NCBI GenBank assembly: GCA_006226375.1
Contig: SBHC01000005.1
Location: 1 to 64,000, forward strand
Direction of reading: 5' to 3'
DNA length: 64,000 nt
Source: Deltaproteobacteria bacterium
GTDB taxonomy: Bacteria; Myxococcota_C; UBA6777
A program made the translations under genes and the position numbers. Positions 1 to 7,085 of the stretch are shown piece after piece. How positions within the stretch are numbered: position 1 is the first letter of the stretch; every line of letters begins with the position of its first letter. The notes below the pieces were generated by a model that searched no databases, was not told the origin of the DNA, and was given only the letters and a program-made list of their open reading frames with translations.

Positions 1-1486
1 GCCCACGAAACACATACGAAGCGAGAACCGGCATCAAGGTCAGACTGAGAATCAGCGCGCCACCCAAGGCAAACAACAGCGTCCATGCCATCGGCCGGAA
101 TAGCTTCCCTTCTGTACCTTGCAAGGTCAGGATCGGAAGATACACAACCATGATGATAAAGACCGAAAAGACGATCGGACGGCCCACATTCATGGCCGCT
201 TCTCTCGCTTGCTCCAGAGGGGAGGCCTGCATTTTGTTAAGCGTAAAGACCAAGACGATGTGCTCGATCATGACGACAGAACCATCCACGATGATGCCAA
301 AGTCAATCGCGCCCAAACTCATCAAGTTGCCGCTGATACCCACCCAGCGCATACACACAAAGGCGAAAAGCATCGACAAAGGAATGGTAGCTGCGACCAG
401 TAACCCACCTCGGAAGCTTCCAAGCAAGAGAAACAAGATCACAAGCACCAAGACTCCACCTTCAAGCAGGTTGTTTCGGACGGTTCGGATCGTTCGGTCC
501 ACCAAGTCAGAGCGATTGTAAAAGACGCTGGCTTCGACGCCCTTTGGCAACCCTGCTTTAATCTCGCTCAGTTTCTTCCTAACGCGCTGAATCACGAAGG
601 CAGCGTTCGCTCCCTGCAGCATCATCACCGTTGCAGTGACGACCTCTTTCCCATCGCGCGTGACGGCTCCCTGGCGAATCATCGGAGCATGCTGCACCTT
701 GGCAACATCCCTGACGTAAACAGGCGTACCATGCTTTGCCGTTTTGAGCGGGAGACCTTCGATATCCTGAAGAGACTTCAGCAGCCCTTCACCTCGAACG
801 ATGTACTGTTCACCAGAACGAGTGATGTAACCACCTGCAACATTCAGGTGTCCCTCTTCCAAGGCCTTGTACACCACTCCCGGTGAGATCCCATACATCC
901 GAAGCTTCTGGGCGTTGAGTTGGACTTCGTAGGTTTTGAGCTTTCCACCAAAGCTGTTGATTTCCACCACCCCTTTCACCAGACGCAAAGGTGGAGCCAC
1001 ATACCAGTCCAGGATGCTCCGCAGCTGCATGGGTGTGTGCCGGGAACTCTTCAACTCAAACTGGAAGATCTCTCCCAAGCCGGTACTTAGGGGACCCATA
1101 AGAGGCTTGTTAAACCCTTTGGGGATTTCTTCCCTCGCAATCGCGAGACGCTGAGAGATCCTCCTTCGAGCCCAGTTAATGTCTGTCCCTTCTTCAAACA
1201 CAACGGTGATGGCCGAGAGACCAAACTGACTCAACGAGCGGATATTCTGGAGTTTGGGAATCCCAGCCATCGCTTGTTCGATGGGAAAGGTGACAAACTT
1301 TTCAACCTCAGAAGGAGCCAACCCCGGTAACTTGGTTAAGATTTGCACTTGCGCGTTAGTCAGGTCAGGGACCACATCCACGGGAAGCGTGTACATCGCC
1401 CGAAGCCCGGCAACGACGAGTAAGCCGGTCAACATCAACACCATAAGTCGGTTGTTTAAAGAGGCATGGATGATAGCTTTAATCAT
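1..1486 (-). CDS. czcA: CzcA-type heavy-metal RND efflux pump, inner membrane (3' part cut by window edge)
   Basis: This is the proton-driven inner-membrane pump of a tripartite metal-efflux complex; only about the first 495 residues are in the window. The start ATG at 1484-1486 is preceded by a clear AGGAGG six bases upstream and lies 12 bp after the stop of the adaptor gene, so the two are one operon. The N-terminal membrane segment (NRLMVLMLTGLLVVAGL) is followed by the porter-domain start (PVDVVPDLTNAQVQI), and the TM4 motif DFGIIVDGSVVMIEH lies near residues 394-410. In the HME-RND family this D...D...E arrangement marks the CzcA/divalent-cation class rather than the CusA class. Substrate (Zn, Co, Cd or Ni) is inferred from the motif and the His-rich partner. 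The C-terminal half cannot be judged. Confidence 0.93.
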   Translation of the reverse strand, partial: MIKAIIHASLNNRLMVLMLTGLLVVAGLRAMYTLPVDVVPDLTNAQVQILTKLPGLAPSEVEKFVTFPIEQAMAGIPKLQNIRSLSQFGLSAITVVFEEGTDINWARRRISQRLAIAREEIPKGFNKPLMGPLSTGLGEIFQFELKSSRHTPMQLRSILDWYVAPPLRLVKGVVEINSFGGKLKTYEVQLNAQKLRMYGISPGVVYKALEEGHLNVAGGYITRSGEQYIVRGEGLLKSLQDIEGLPLKTAKHGTPVYVRDVAKVQHAPMIRQGAVTRDGKEVVTATVMMLQGANAAFVIQRVRKKLSEIKAGLPKGVEASVFYNRSDLVDRTIRTVRNNLLEGGVLVLVILFLLLGSFRGGLLVAATIPLSMLFAFVCMRWVGISGNLMSLGAIDFGIIVDGSVVMIEHIVLVFTLNKMQASPLEQAREAAMNVGRPIVFSVFIIMVVYLPILTLQGTEGKLFRPMAWTLLFALGGALILSLTLMPVLASYVFRG

Positions 1487-1498
1487 AAGATGCCTCCT

Positions 1499-2905
1499 TT
1501 AGTGAGAGTGACCATGTCCAGCATCCTCCAGAGCCGAACGCATCAACTCTGACTTCAGCACAAACGTACCTTTGGAGACCAGGCGTTCTCCACGAGAGAG
1601 CCCATAAAGAACACGAGCCAAACCGTCGGGTGCCTCTACGGTGACCACGGTCCTCACGTCGAAATGTCCGGGCTCTCGCCCCACAACAAACACCACTTGT
1701 CTTCGACCAATACGCTGGATTGCATCCTCAGGAATCAACAGGACCTTGGGCTCCGACTTGCTTGCCTTCGTACGAAGATCCGATTGAATTTTGGCATACA
1801 AGAATTGATTGGGTCGAAGCTTGCCTTTTGGATTGAGCAAAACAACCCGAGCTTCCAGCGTTTGGGCTCCCCGCTCAAAATGACTGGAGAGGTACTGAAT
1901 CGTCCCTTCCAAATGCTTGTGAATACCCGGACCATACAGGTGAACTCGCTGACCCACACGAACATAGGGGAAGTCGCGGCCATAGATCTCCAACAGCGCC
2001 CAGATCTTGTTCCTGGATTCAATCCGCATGATGGTGGCTTGGGGATTAACCCAGGCACCCAACGACGCCGGAATGGCGGTCACTTCTCCAGAGCTGGGCG
2101 CTCGCAAAACAAACAACCCCGACAGCCTTCGGAGCTGCTTTTGGGATGGCTCTGACACCCCCAAGATCTGCAGCTGTGCGCGGGCAATCCGAAGGTTGAT
2201 CACAGCCTTTTGATGGGCAACTTTGGCGGCAAGAAGTTGCTTGGAGGAAGCAAGACCCGAACTTTTGAGTCGCTTCGCCCGCCTGTACTCCGTTTGCGCC
2301 AATCTCTCAAGAGCATGACACTTCAAGAAGGTAGCTCTCGAACGCCCAACCGCAGGGCTGTCCAGCAAAGCCAGGCTCTGACCACGCTTAACCTTTTGAC
2401 CCAGTTTCACAAACCACCGAACAATGCGACCCTCAACGCGGGAGCCCACGCGGCTCACCGACTGAGGTGGCAAAGAGACACGTCCCACGGCTCCGATCTG
2501 GTGGGATGCCCCCTTCCCCTCTCGAACTGTCGCATACTGAAGCTTGACTCTCTTCATCGCTGCACTGGAGAGCCTCACTTCACCACCGTGGGATTCATGC
2601 TTCGAGTGCTTCTCGTGTTTGTTCCCTTTTTCATGGTCATGACCTTTGTGGTCATCGTGCTTGTCGTCCGAGTCTTTGTGTCCCGACTTACCGTGGTCAT
2701 GGCCTTTGTGGTCATCGTGCTTGTGACCTTTGTGGTCGTCGTGCTTGTCACCCGATTCTTTGTGCCCTGACTTTCCATGGTCATGGTCTTTGTGGTCGTC
2801 ATGTTTGTGACTGTGGTGACCCCAGGTAAGATAGAGGAAAACGCTTCCTCCCAAAAACATAGCTCCTGACAAGAGCCAACCTACCAACACGGTTCGTTTT
2901 GTCAT
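1499..2905 (-). CDS. czcB: CzcB-like periplasmic adaptor (membrane fusion protein) with long His-rich N-terminus
   Basis: 468 aa. An N-terminal signal/anchor (VLVGWLLSGAMFLGGSVFLYL, about 5-28) is followed by some 80 residues made almost wholly of H, D, K, G and E in repeated KHDDHKGHDHGK-type units, then a barrel-sandwich/hairpin adaptor (GSRVEGRIVRWFVKLGQKV; long helical hairpin about 190-250) and a tail ending GHGHSH. The family links the outer-membrane channel to the RND pump. The His-rich region is inferred to bind divalent metal in the periplasm and is unusually long. The ATG overlaps the stop of the upstream channel gene in an ATGA, and a GGAG lies nine bases before it, so translational coupling is likely. 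The repeats in the DNA (about 2620-2815) make length variation between strains plausible. Confidence 0.92.
   Translation of the reverse strand: MTKRTVLVGWLLSGAMFLGGSVFLYLTWGHHSHKHDDHKDHDHGKSGHKESGDKHDDHKGHKHDDHKGHDHGKSGHKDSDDKHDDHKGHDHEKGNKHEKHSKHESHGGEVRLSSAAMKRVKLQYATVREGKGASHQIGAVGRVSLPPQSVSRVGSRVEGRIVRWFVKLGQKVKRGQSLALLDSPAVGRSRATFLKCHALERLAQTEYRRAKRLKSSGLASSKQLLAAKVAHQKAVINLRIARAQLQILGVSEPSQKQLRRLSGLFVLRAPSSGEVTAIPASLGAWVNPQATIMRIESRNKIWALLEIYGRDFPYVRVGQRVHLYGPGIHKHLEGTIQYLSSHFERGAQTLEARVVLLNPKGKLRPNQFLYAKIQSDLRTKASKSEPKVLLIPEDAIQRIGRRQVVFVVGREPGHFDVRTVVTVEAPDGLARVLYGLSRGERLVSKGTFVLKSELMRSALEDAGHGHSH
2620..2815 (-). repeat. Imperfect tandem repeats encoding the His/Asp/Lys-rich stretch of CzcB
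   Basis: The stretch repeats a core of roughly 20 bp reading (plus strand) tttgtggtcatcgtgcttgt, with copies near 2645, 2705, 2729 and 2789 and a longer period of about 60 bp. Each unit encodes HDDHKGHDHGKSGHK-type sequence. Such repeats expand and contract by slippage, which would change the metal-binding capacity of the adaptor. Confidence 0.75.
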
Positions 2906-4209
2906 GGTTGTGTACTCCTACCCCACGAAGGGAGAATGCCGGCAGACTGGCACATATCGAGATAATGAGTGAGAGCATGCGACACCAGTTGAAGCTGCTG
3001 AAGCTGGCTTCCCACAATGCTGCGTTGCGCCGTCAAGGTCTGGAAAGGAGTAAACACTCCAAGTTTAAGACCTTTCTCAATCAAGTTAAATTGCTTCTTC
3101 GCCGATTGAAGTCTTTGCTTGAAAATGCGGAGAACAACCAAGTCATTTCGGTAATGAGTTAAAGCTTGCTGCATCTTTTGACGCAGCTGAAAACGTTCGG
3201 AGATGAGCAGCCGTTGGGCCTGTACGATCCGAGCGCGCTGTTGTCCAATCCCTCCTTGGTTCCGCCAGAACAGCGGGAGAGGAATCGAAAGTCCCCCAGT
3301 CACAACGTGCGCACCATCTTCCAGGGAGTAACCCACAGAAACGGTCAGGTCAGGGACAGCTTTCGCCTGTGCCCAACGCAGTCCACTCTGGCTTTGCTGA
3401 ACCACCGCTTTGGCCAACCGAAGTCTGGGATGTTGCGGCAATGATTTTCCGAGCAACGTAGACAGAGAAGGAGCTTGTTTGGGTATGGGAAGAGCGCCGT
3501 ACCGAAACTTTAGAGCTGCAGTGTTTGGGTGCCCCAAAAGTGCCCCAACCTGCTGCCTTCGCTGTTGGTACAAGGCTCCAGCATTAAGCTTGGCTTGTGT
3601 CGCGCGTAGCTCCGATGCCAGAGCAAGTTGAAGCTCAAGCTGGTTCCCCACGCCTTGTTGGATACGAAGACGCGCTAGCTTTGCCAACCTCTGTAAGAAG
3701 GCTGCAATCACCAGACGCAGCTGGTACCGTTGTTGGGCCACAACCATGTTGTTCCAGGCTCGATGGATGCGTAGCGCCAACTGGAACTTTCTTAAGGCCC
3801 ACTCGGCCTTAACACGTTGCAGCTGTGTTTTCGCCCATCGCTGCTTCTTTCCCCATCGTCCTCCAACGGGGAGCGCGAGGGACAGGTTGGCCGTGACACG
3901 GGGAAGCACAGAAGGAGGTCCTGTGTCAGGCAGTTGAACTCCTCCGCTCGCAGACAAGGTTGGGTTGTTGGGATAGACTTGGCTACCTTTCAGCCGAGCC
4001 ATCGCTTGACGCAATCGGGCTCGGAACGCTAGTAGCTTGGGATTGTGAGCATACGCATAGGTCAGGGCCTGCGCACGACTCAATTGAGAGACAGAAGTAG
4101 GTATAGATTCGGTTCGGCTTCCTGTCTTTGAAGGTGCTTGTGCCCAGGCAGAAGCGGGCACCCACATCCAAAGAAACAAGAGACCCACCCGTTCCATGTG
4201 ATTCCACAT
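2902..4209 (-). CDS. czcC: CzcC/TolC-family outer membrane efflux channel
   Basis: 435 aa with a signal peptide (MERVGLLFLWMWVPASAWA) and the two-fold helical architecture of outer-membrane efflux proteins: LSRAQALTYAYAHNPKLLAFRARL near the N-terminus and the second repeat LAKAVVQQSQSGLRWAQAKAVPDLTVSVGYS near residue 270. The channel would dock on the adjacent adaptor and pump. The start at 4207-4209 is chosen because AGGAG sits eight bases upstream; an in-frame ATG four codons later is possible. It is the second gene of a minus-strand operon (small Cys-rich gene, this gene, adaptor, pump) and overlaps the adaptor by 4 bp. The 123-bp gap before it shows no clear terminator. Confidence 0.92.
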   Translation of the reverse strand: MWNHMERVGLLFLWMWVPASAWAQAPSKTGSRTESIPTSVSQLSRAQALTYAYAHNPKLLAFRARLRQAMARLKGSQVYPNNPTLSASGGVQLPDTGPPSVLPRVTANLSLALPVGGRWGKKQRWAKTQLQRVKAEWALRKFQLALRIHRAWNNMVVAQQRYQLRLVIAAFLQRLAKLARLRIQQGVGNQLELQLALASELRATQAKLNAGALYQQRRQQVGALLGHPNTAALKFRYGALPIPKQAPSLSTLLGKSLPQHPRLRLAKAVVQQSQSGLRWAQAKAVPDLTVSVGYSLEDGAHVVTGGLSIPLPLFWRNQGGIGQQRARIVQAQRLLISERFQLRQKMQQALTHYRNDLVVLRIFKQRLQSAKKQFNLIEKGLKLGVFTPFQTLTAQRSIVGSQLQQLQLVSHALTHYLDMCQSAGILPSWGRSTQP

Positions 4210-4332
4210 CGGGAAGACTCCTCAAAAGCTATGCTTATCCACATGCTTTGCAAGCGAACGAATGCAGAACTCCATAGCCTGCAGCGAGTCGCTCAAAGCA
4301 AAGACATCGATTCTATGTAGGGAAGGATAAGA

Positions 4333-4653
4333 CTACGCTTGAGGAGGACGTTCAAGCTTCTTTACAAAGAGAAAGGAATAGGACGCTCTCTGTCTGGAGG
4401 GAGGAGAACTCATCAAGTGCAGAACACCAGCGTAGGTGTTTTGTGAGAGAGCATGACCGCACAAGCTACAAAGACTGTTCGTGCATGGGTCATTCGGAGA
4501 GCAATCGGAATCCTCCTCGTGGTCATGGCCTTCATGCTCAGTTTGAACATGCTGACAGGACTCTTCAACGAGGGACAAAGAACAATCATCACACGCAAAG
4601 CCAATGCTATGCAACGTCAGGGCAATCATGATGATGTGAATGATGTTCTTCAT
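4333..4653 (-). CDS. Small secreted Cys/His-rich protein heading the czc-type operon
   Basis: 106 aa if translation starts at the ATG 4651-4653, chosen because it opens directly on a signal peptide (MKNIIHIIMIALTLHSIGFA); the frame can be extended upstream to 4857 but that part reads through repeat DNA. The mature part holds nine cysteines (CDDC, C, C, C, CSLC) and a central HVQTEHEGHDHEED cluster, then a basic tail. Similar small Cys/His proteins head CzcCBA/CusCBA operons in Bacteroidetes (DUF6660-like); that likeness is from memory of the pattern. It may bind metal in the periplasm. Only weak purine-rich sequence (agagagag) serves as ribosome site. I do not recognise a family with certainty. 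Confidence 0.65.
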   Translation of the reverse strand: MKNIIHIIMIALTLHSIGFACDDCSLSLVEESCQHVQTEHEGHDHEEDSDCSPNDPCTNSLCSLCGHALSQNTYAGVLHLMSSPPSRQRASYSFLFVKKLERPPQA

Positions 4654-4712
4654 ACAAACTCTCTCTTTCTCAACACTTTTTATCACATGCGAGCACAATC
4701 CACAAGCCATCG

Positions 4713-4939
4713 ACCTGAAGAGGGTGTGGTCCTTGGCCGTTGGTAAGTAGCTATCATGAACCTCACCCCTATTCGCTACGCTCATTTCCCCTCTCCACGT
4801 GGAGAGGGGACCATCTGAAGATGTCAGAATGTTGAAGGGTGAGGTCCGAAAAAGCATGACCTTTTTTCACAAGATAAACTTGTTACCCATAGGATTGAAT
4901 CACACCCACCTGAAGGGGGTGTGGTCCTTGGCCGTTGGT
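4713..4939. repeat. Direct repeat pair, 32 bp with one mismatch, flanking the REP-like hairpin
   Basis: The sequence acctgaagagggtgtggtcc... at 4713-4744 recurs at 4908-4939 with a single substitution (agaggg to aggggg). The copies are 195 bp apart and enclose the 4760-4845 inverted repeat. This could reflect a duplicated element boundary or a small mobile element without coding capacity. Confidence 0.7.
4760..4845. repeat. Large inverted repeat (REP-like hairpin)
   Basis: A perfect 22-bp palindrome (4788-4809, arms CCCCTCTCCAC and GTGGAGAGGGG) is nested within an outer perfect 9-bp pair, ACCTCACCC (4760-4768) and GGGTGAGGT (4837-4845). The transcript of either strand could fold into a long stem with internal loops. 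The layout resembles dispersed REP-type intergenic elements; no transposase is nearby. It could also act as a bidirectional terminator, but there is no T-run. Confidence 0.7.
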
Positions 4940-5182
4940 TTGTTGATATTGGGCAGGAGTCCGCAGATTGCGTAAATTGCACAGACGAGTTTATCGCATG
5001 TTGAGTTGAATTTTGTGTGAGCAAGAACAGTATCAGTGTTTGCAATGTCAGAGTGCCCACGGATGTGGGTACTTCTCCCTTGCCTATATCTGCATGGGTA
5101 GCGTGGGTAATTCATTGCCCCCGCGTCAAATCAAAGGCGAAGGCCATTCTCTTACCAACAGGATTGAATCACACCCACCTGA
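4891..5182. repeat. Direct repeat pair, 23 bp, perfect
   Basis: The sequence beginning aggattgaatcacaccc and ending acctga occurs at 4891-4913 and again at 5160-5182. The first copy runs directly into the second copy of the 32-bp repeat, so the two repeat families are interleaved as if built from a common larger unit. Confidence 0.75.
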
Positions 5183-5402
5183 GAAAAGAGAAGTGACAAC
5201 ATTTCACATGTTGCCAGCCGTTTCGTCTTTTGCTAGGATGCTTCCATTCCAAAAAATGCTGCCCCTTTATAATTGTTTCATGACTGCAAACCGATAACAA
5301 TCATCACCGAAAAAAATCGAACATGCATTTCATTTTGCATCGTGGAATCTCGTATGGGAGCGGCATTTGTTTTGTATTCTTCGAAACGAATAGGAGCGAC
5401 AA

Positions 5403-6221
5403 ATGAAACAGCCCCCAGACTTCGCAAACACAGCGACCCAAGATGAGCTTTTGGATCGCCACAAAAACACCCTGCTGGGTCTCAACGAAGAAGGCCTGAA
5501 GCTTCCCATGGTGGTACGGGAACGCGCTTTGGATCAGACCCACACACTGCGAGAAGCGTTCTCCGAAGTCCTGCCCGACTTGGAGGGTCTCTATGCTTCC
5601 AAGAAGGTGCAAGAGTTCAAGAAAGCCTTCGACAACTTGCTTGAGTATGCCTACTTGTTCTATGCAGCATCGATGGCCGCCGAACGCCCCTGGACCGAAG
5701 CGCAAAAGCAGGAGTTCAAGGAACAGGCCGCCAAAGTCCGCGACCATGACGCTCATTTCATGAAGTGGTGTCGAGCGATCGCCCACGGTGACGATGTTGC
5801 CAACGCAGCATTGGATGCGGTGGGTGCAGGCAAAGGTTACATCGATGACGCCGAAGACACCATCGCCCTGACCAACATGTTGTTGGATTGGAAGCAGCAG
5901 ATCTTCCCCAACCCTTTCTTCACAGAAAAGCAAGTCCGTCAAGCCGAAGCTGACGCTCGTTTGTTCCTGTGGATGTTACAAGGTCGCGACGAAAACAAAC
6001 CACCCAAAGGCTCTCCCCCTGATATGCGCCTCCGCGCGTACAACCTTTGGCTCGACACCTACAACACCCTCGCTCGCGCTGGTCGAGGTTTGTTTGAAGA
6101 CGAGGCCGAAGGTCTCCGTCGGTTCCCACGTGTGTCCTCCCTCAAGTCCTCCCCCTCAGACAACAAAGCCGAAACTTCCCCCTCCAACACACCGTCCAAC
6201 CGCGTCGAAAACTTCGGCTAA
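5403..6221 (+). CDS. Hypothetical soluble, helix-rich protein (272 aa)
   Basis: No family recognised. The start ATG has AGGAG eight bases upstream. There is no signal peptide or membrane segment. The body (about 1-225) reads as amphipathic helices rich in A, E, L and K, with aromatic clusters (EYAYLFYAASMAAERPW; LRAYNLWLDTYNTLARAG); the last 45 residues are a Ser/Pro/Asn-rich disordered tail. It stands alone, flanked on both sides by repeat-rich intergenic DNA, between the two metal-resistance blocks, which suggests an inserted accessory gene. Nothing in it points to metal binding (only one Cys, few His). Confidence 0.75.
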   Translation: MKQPPDFANTATQDELLDRHKNTLLGLNEEGLKLPMVVRERALDQTHTLREAFSEVLPDLEGLYASKKVQEFKKAFDNLLEYAYLFYAASMAAERPWTEAQKQEFKEQAAKVRDHDAHFMKWCRAIAHGDDVANAALDAVGAGKGYIDDAEDTIALTNMLLDWKQQIFPNPFFTEKQVRQAEADARLFLWMLQGRDENKPPKGSPPDMRLRAYNLWLDTYNTLARAGRGLFEDEAEGLRRFPRVSSLKSSPSDNKAETSPSNTPSNRVENFG

Positions 6222-6235
6222 CCCACAAAGCCTCC

Positions 6236-6317
6236 CAACACTGTTAATAACAGCCCTTTTACGCTTCAAAGCCTTTCAACACTGTTAATAACAGCCCTTT
6301 TACGCTTCAAAGCCTTT
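6236..6317. repeat. Tandem repeat, two perfect 41-bp units each holding a ctgttaataacag palindrome
   Basis: The units 6236-6276 and 6277-6317 share caacactgttaataacag and then cccttttacgcttcaaagcc, differing only at the junctions. Each carries the near-perfect palindrome CTGTTA-A-TAACAG followed by a short T-run (ccctttta), so each could act as a weak intrinsic terminator for the 272-aa gene, whose stop is 15 bp upstream. Confidence 0.75.
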
Positions 6318-6476
6318 CATCATCATATTGGGATAGCGTCCCGAAGCTTCGGAAGCTTCGACTGCAATGAAGAACGGTCTGTCTACGCTCCGAAGCCTTC
6401 AACCATCATGTTGAGATAGTGCTCCAGCGCTTCGGAGCCTTTCACAACAATCGAAAGACGAGAGAAGTATGCTACG
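6301..6476. repeat. Degenerate repeat cluster with about 83-bp period
   Basis: The stretch tacgcttcaaagcctttc followed by atcatattgggatag (from 6301) recurs in diverged form from 6384 (tacgctccgaagccttcaac, then catcatgttgagatag), and a third partial match (cttcggagcctttcacaac) follows near 6440. A palindromic cgaagcttcggaagcttcg sits at 6342-6360. It appears to be an eroded continuation of the tandem array to its left. Confidence 0.6.
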
Positions 6477-6526
6477 AAGCACTTATTTTTGAGACCAAAG
6501 CCAGCATGCCCTGAAGCAACCAGCCT

Positions 6527-7009
6527 CTACAGTTTGGCTTTTCCACCGCACATCAACATGCGCTTGCCCATGTAAGGATTGGCCATGGTTCCCTTTACCT
6601 GAATCCACTTTTTGTAGCCTTTGGCCATTGGACAGAAGTACACCTGAATGCCTTGAGCCTGTTTGGGATGAGCCTTGAGATAGGTCACAATGTGTTTCGA
6701 TAGCCGACCAAACGCAAGCCGCGCTGCAGCGATAGACTTGCTTTGTTGAATTTGCTTCGCAGCGGCAGTCAAATGTTTGCCCAGCTTCCCTTGCAACATG
6801 CTCTTGGCGTGTTTGGCAACTCGCTTCGAAGCTTGTTTCGCAAGTTTGAGATTGTCTGCTGCAAACGCGACTCGAACCGCATCATAGGACACAAGGAGTT
6901 TGTTGGAGGTAGCGTTGCTCTTCCCTTTTGCTGGACCTGCCTGAGCAGCCCCAGTACCAAGGAGAAGAGCCAACCAAGCGATCCAAATCATGTTCTTGCA
7001 AAATGTCAT
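6527..7009 (-). CDS. Secreted DUF3347-domain protein (stand-alone)
   Basis: 160 aa with a signal peptide (MIWIAWLALLLGTGAAQA, cleaved near residue 24). Residues about 35-155 form one DUF3347 unit: a four-helix-like part (LLVSYDAVRVAFAADNLKLAKQ) and the terminal signature YFCPMAKGYKKWIQ...MANPYMGKRMLMCGG. This domain is known from copper-efflux (CusB-like) proteins; the paired Cys plus Met-rich signature is inferred to bind Cu or Ag in the periplasm. Two further copies are fused to the CusB encoded at 18342, so domain and pump belong to one system. A sigma54 promoter lies at 7067-7082, giving a leader of about 45 nt that contains an ACGTTC-TCAT-GAACGT inverted repeat (7038-7053). Confidence 0.88.
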   Translation of the reverse strand: MTFCKNMIWIAWLALLLGTGAAQAGPAKGKSNATSNKLLVSYDAVRVAFAADNLKLAKQASKRVAKHAKSMLQGKLGKHLTAAAKQIQQSKSIAAARLAFGRLSKHIVTYLKAHPKQAQGIQVYFCPMAKGYKKWIQVKGTMANPYMGKRMLMCGGKAKL

Positions 7010-7066
7010 CTGTGCACTCCTATAACTGTAGAAAAATACGTTCTCATGAACGTCAGGAGTTACCTA

Positions 7067-7082
7067 AGCAAGATGCATTCCA
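7067..7082 (-). promoter_or_regulatory. Sigma54 promoter for the DUF3347 gene
   Basis: On the minus strand the 16-mer reads TGGAATGCATCTTGCT, with GG and GC exactly ten bases apart as in the -24/-12 consensus TGGCACG-N4-TTGCT. It lies 58 bp upstream of the ATG, in the short gap between the glycosyltransferase stop and this gene. No convincing palindrome pair was found upstream; the sequence there is the 3' end of the glycosyltransferase gene. Confidence 0.7.
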
Positions 7083-7085
7083 GAC

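Larger units (their letters stand above)
4654..5402. other. 749-bp intergenic region rich in direct and inverted repeats, no convincing gene
   Basis: The region lies between the divergent small Cys-rich gene and the 272-aa gene. It contains a long inverted repeat (4760-4845) and two families of direct repeats (4713-4744 with 4908-4939; 4891-4913 with 5160-5182). No open frame here has a ribosome site or protein-like composition. It must hold the promoter of the czc-type operon on the left and of the 272-aa gene on the right, but I could not identify either with confidence. Confidence 0.6.

Noticed and set aside
4668-4683. Half activator site TTCTCA near the small Cys-rich gene
   Set aside because: The second arm is absent and it is only 15 bp from the start codon.
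4654-4857. Upstream extension of the small Cys-rich gene
   Set aside because: The extra 68 residues read through the repeat DNA and would bury the signal peptide.
5020-5035. Possible sigma54 promoter for the czc-type operon (minus strand TGATACTGTTCTTGCT)
   Set aside because: The essential GG at -24 is GA, and it lies about 370 bp from the start codon; no palindrome pair is nearby.
6236-6476. CRISPR array
   Set aside because: Units abut without spacers and decay rapidly; there are no cas genes in the window.
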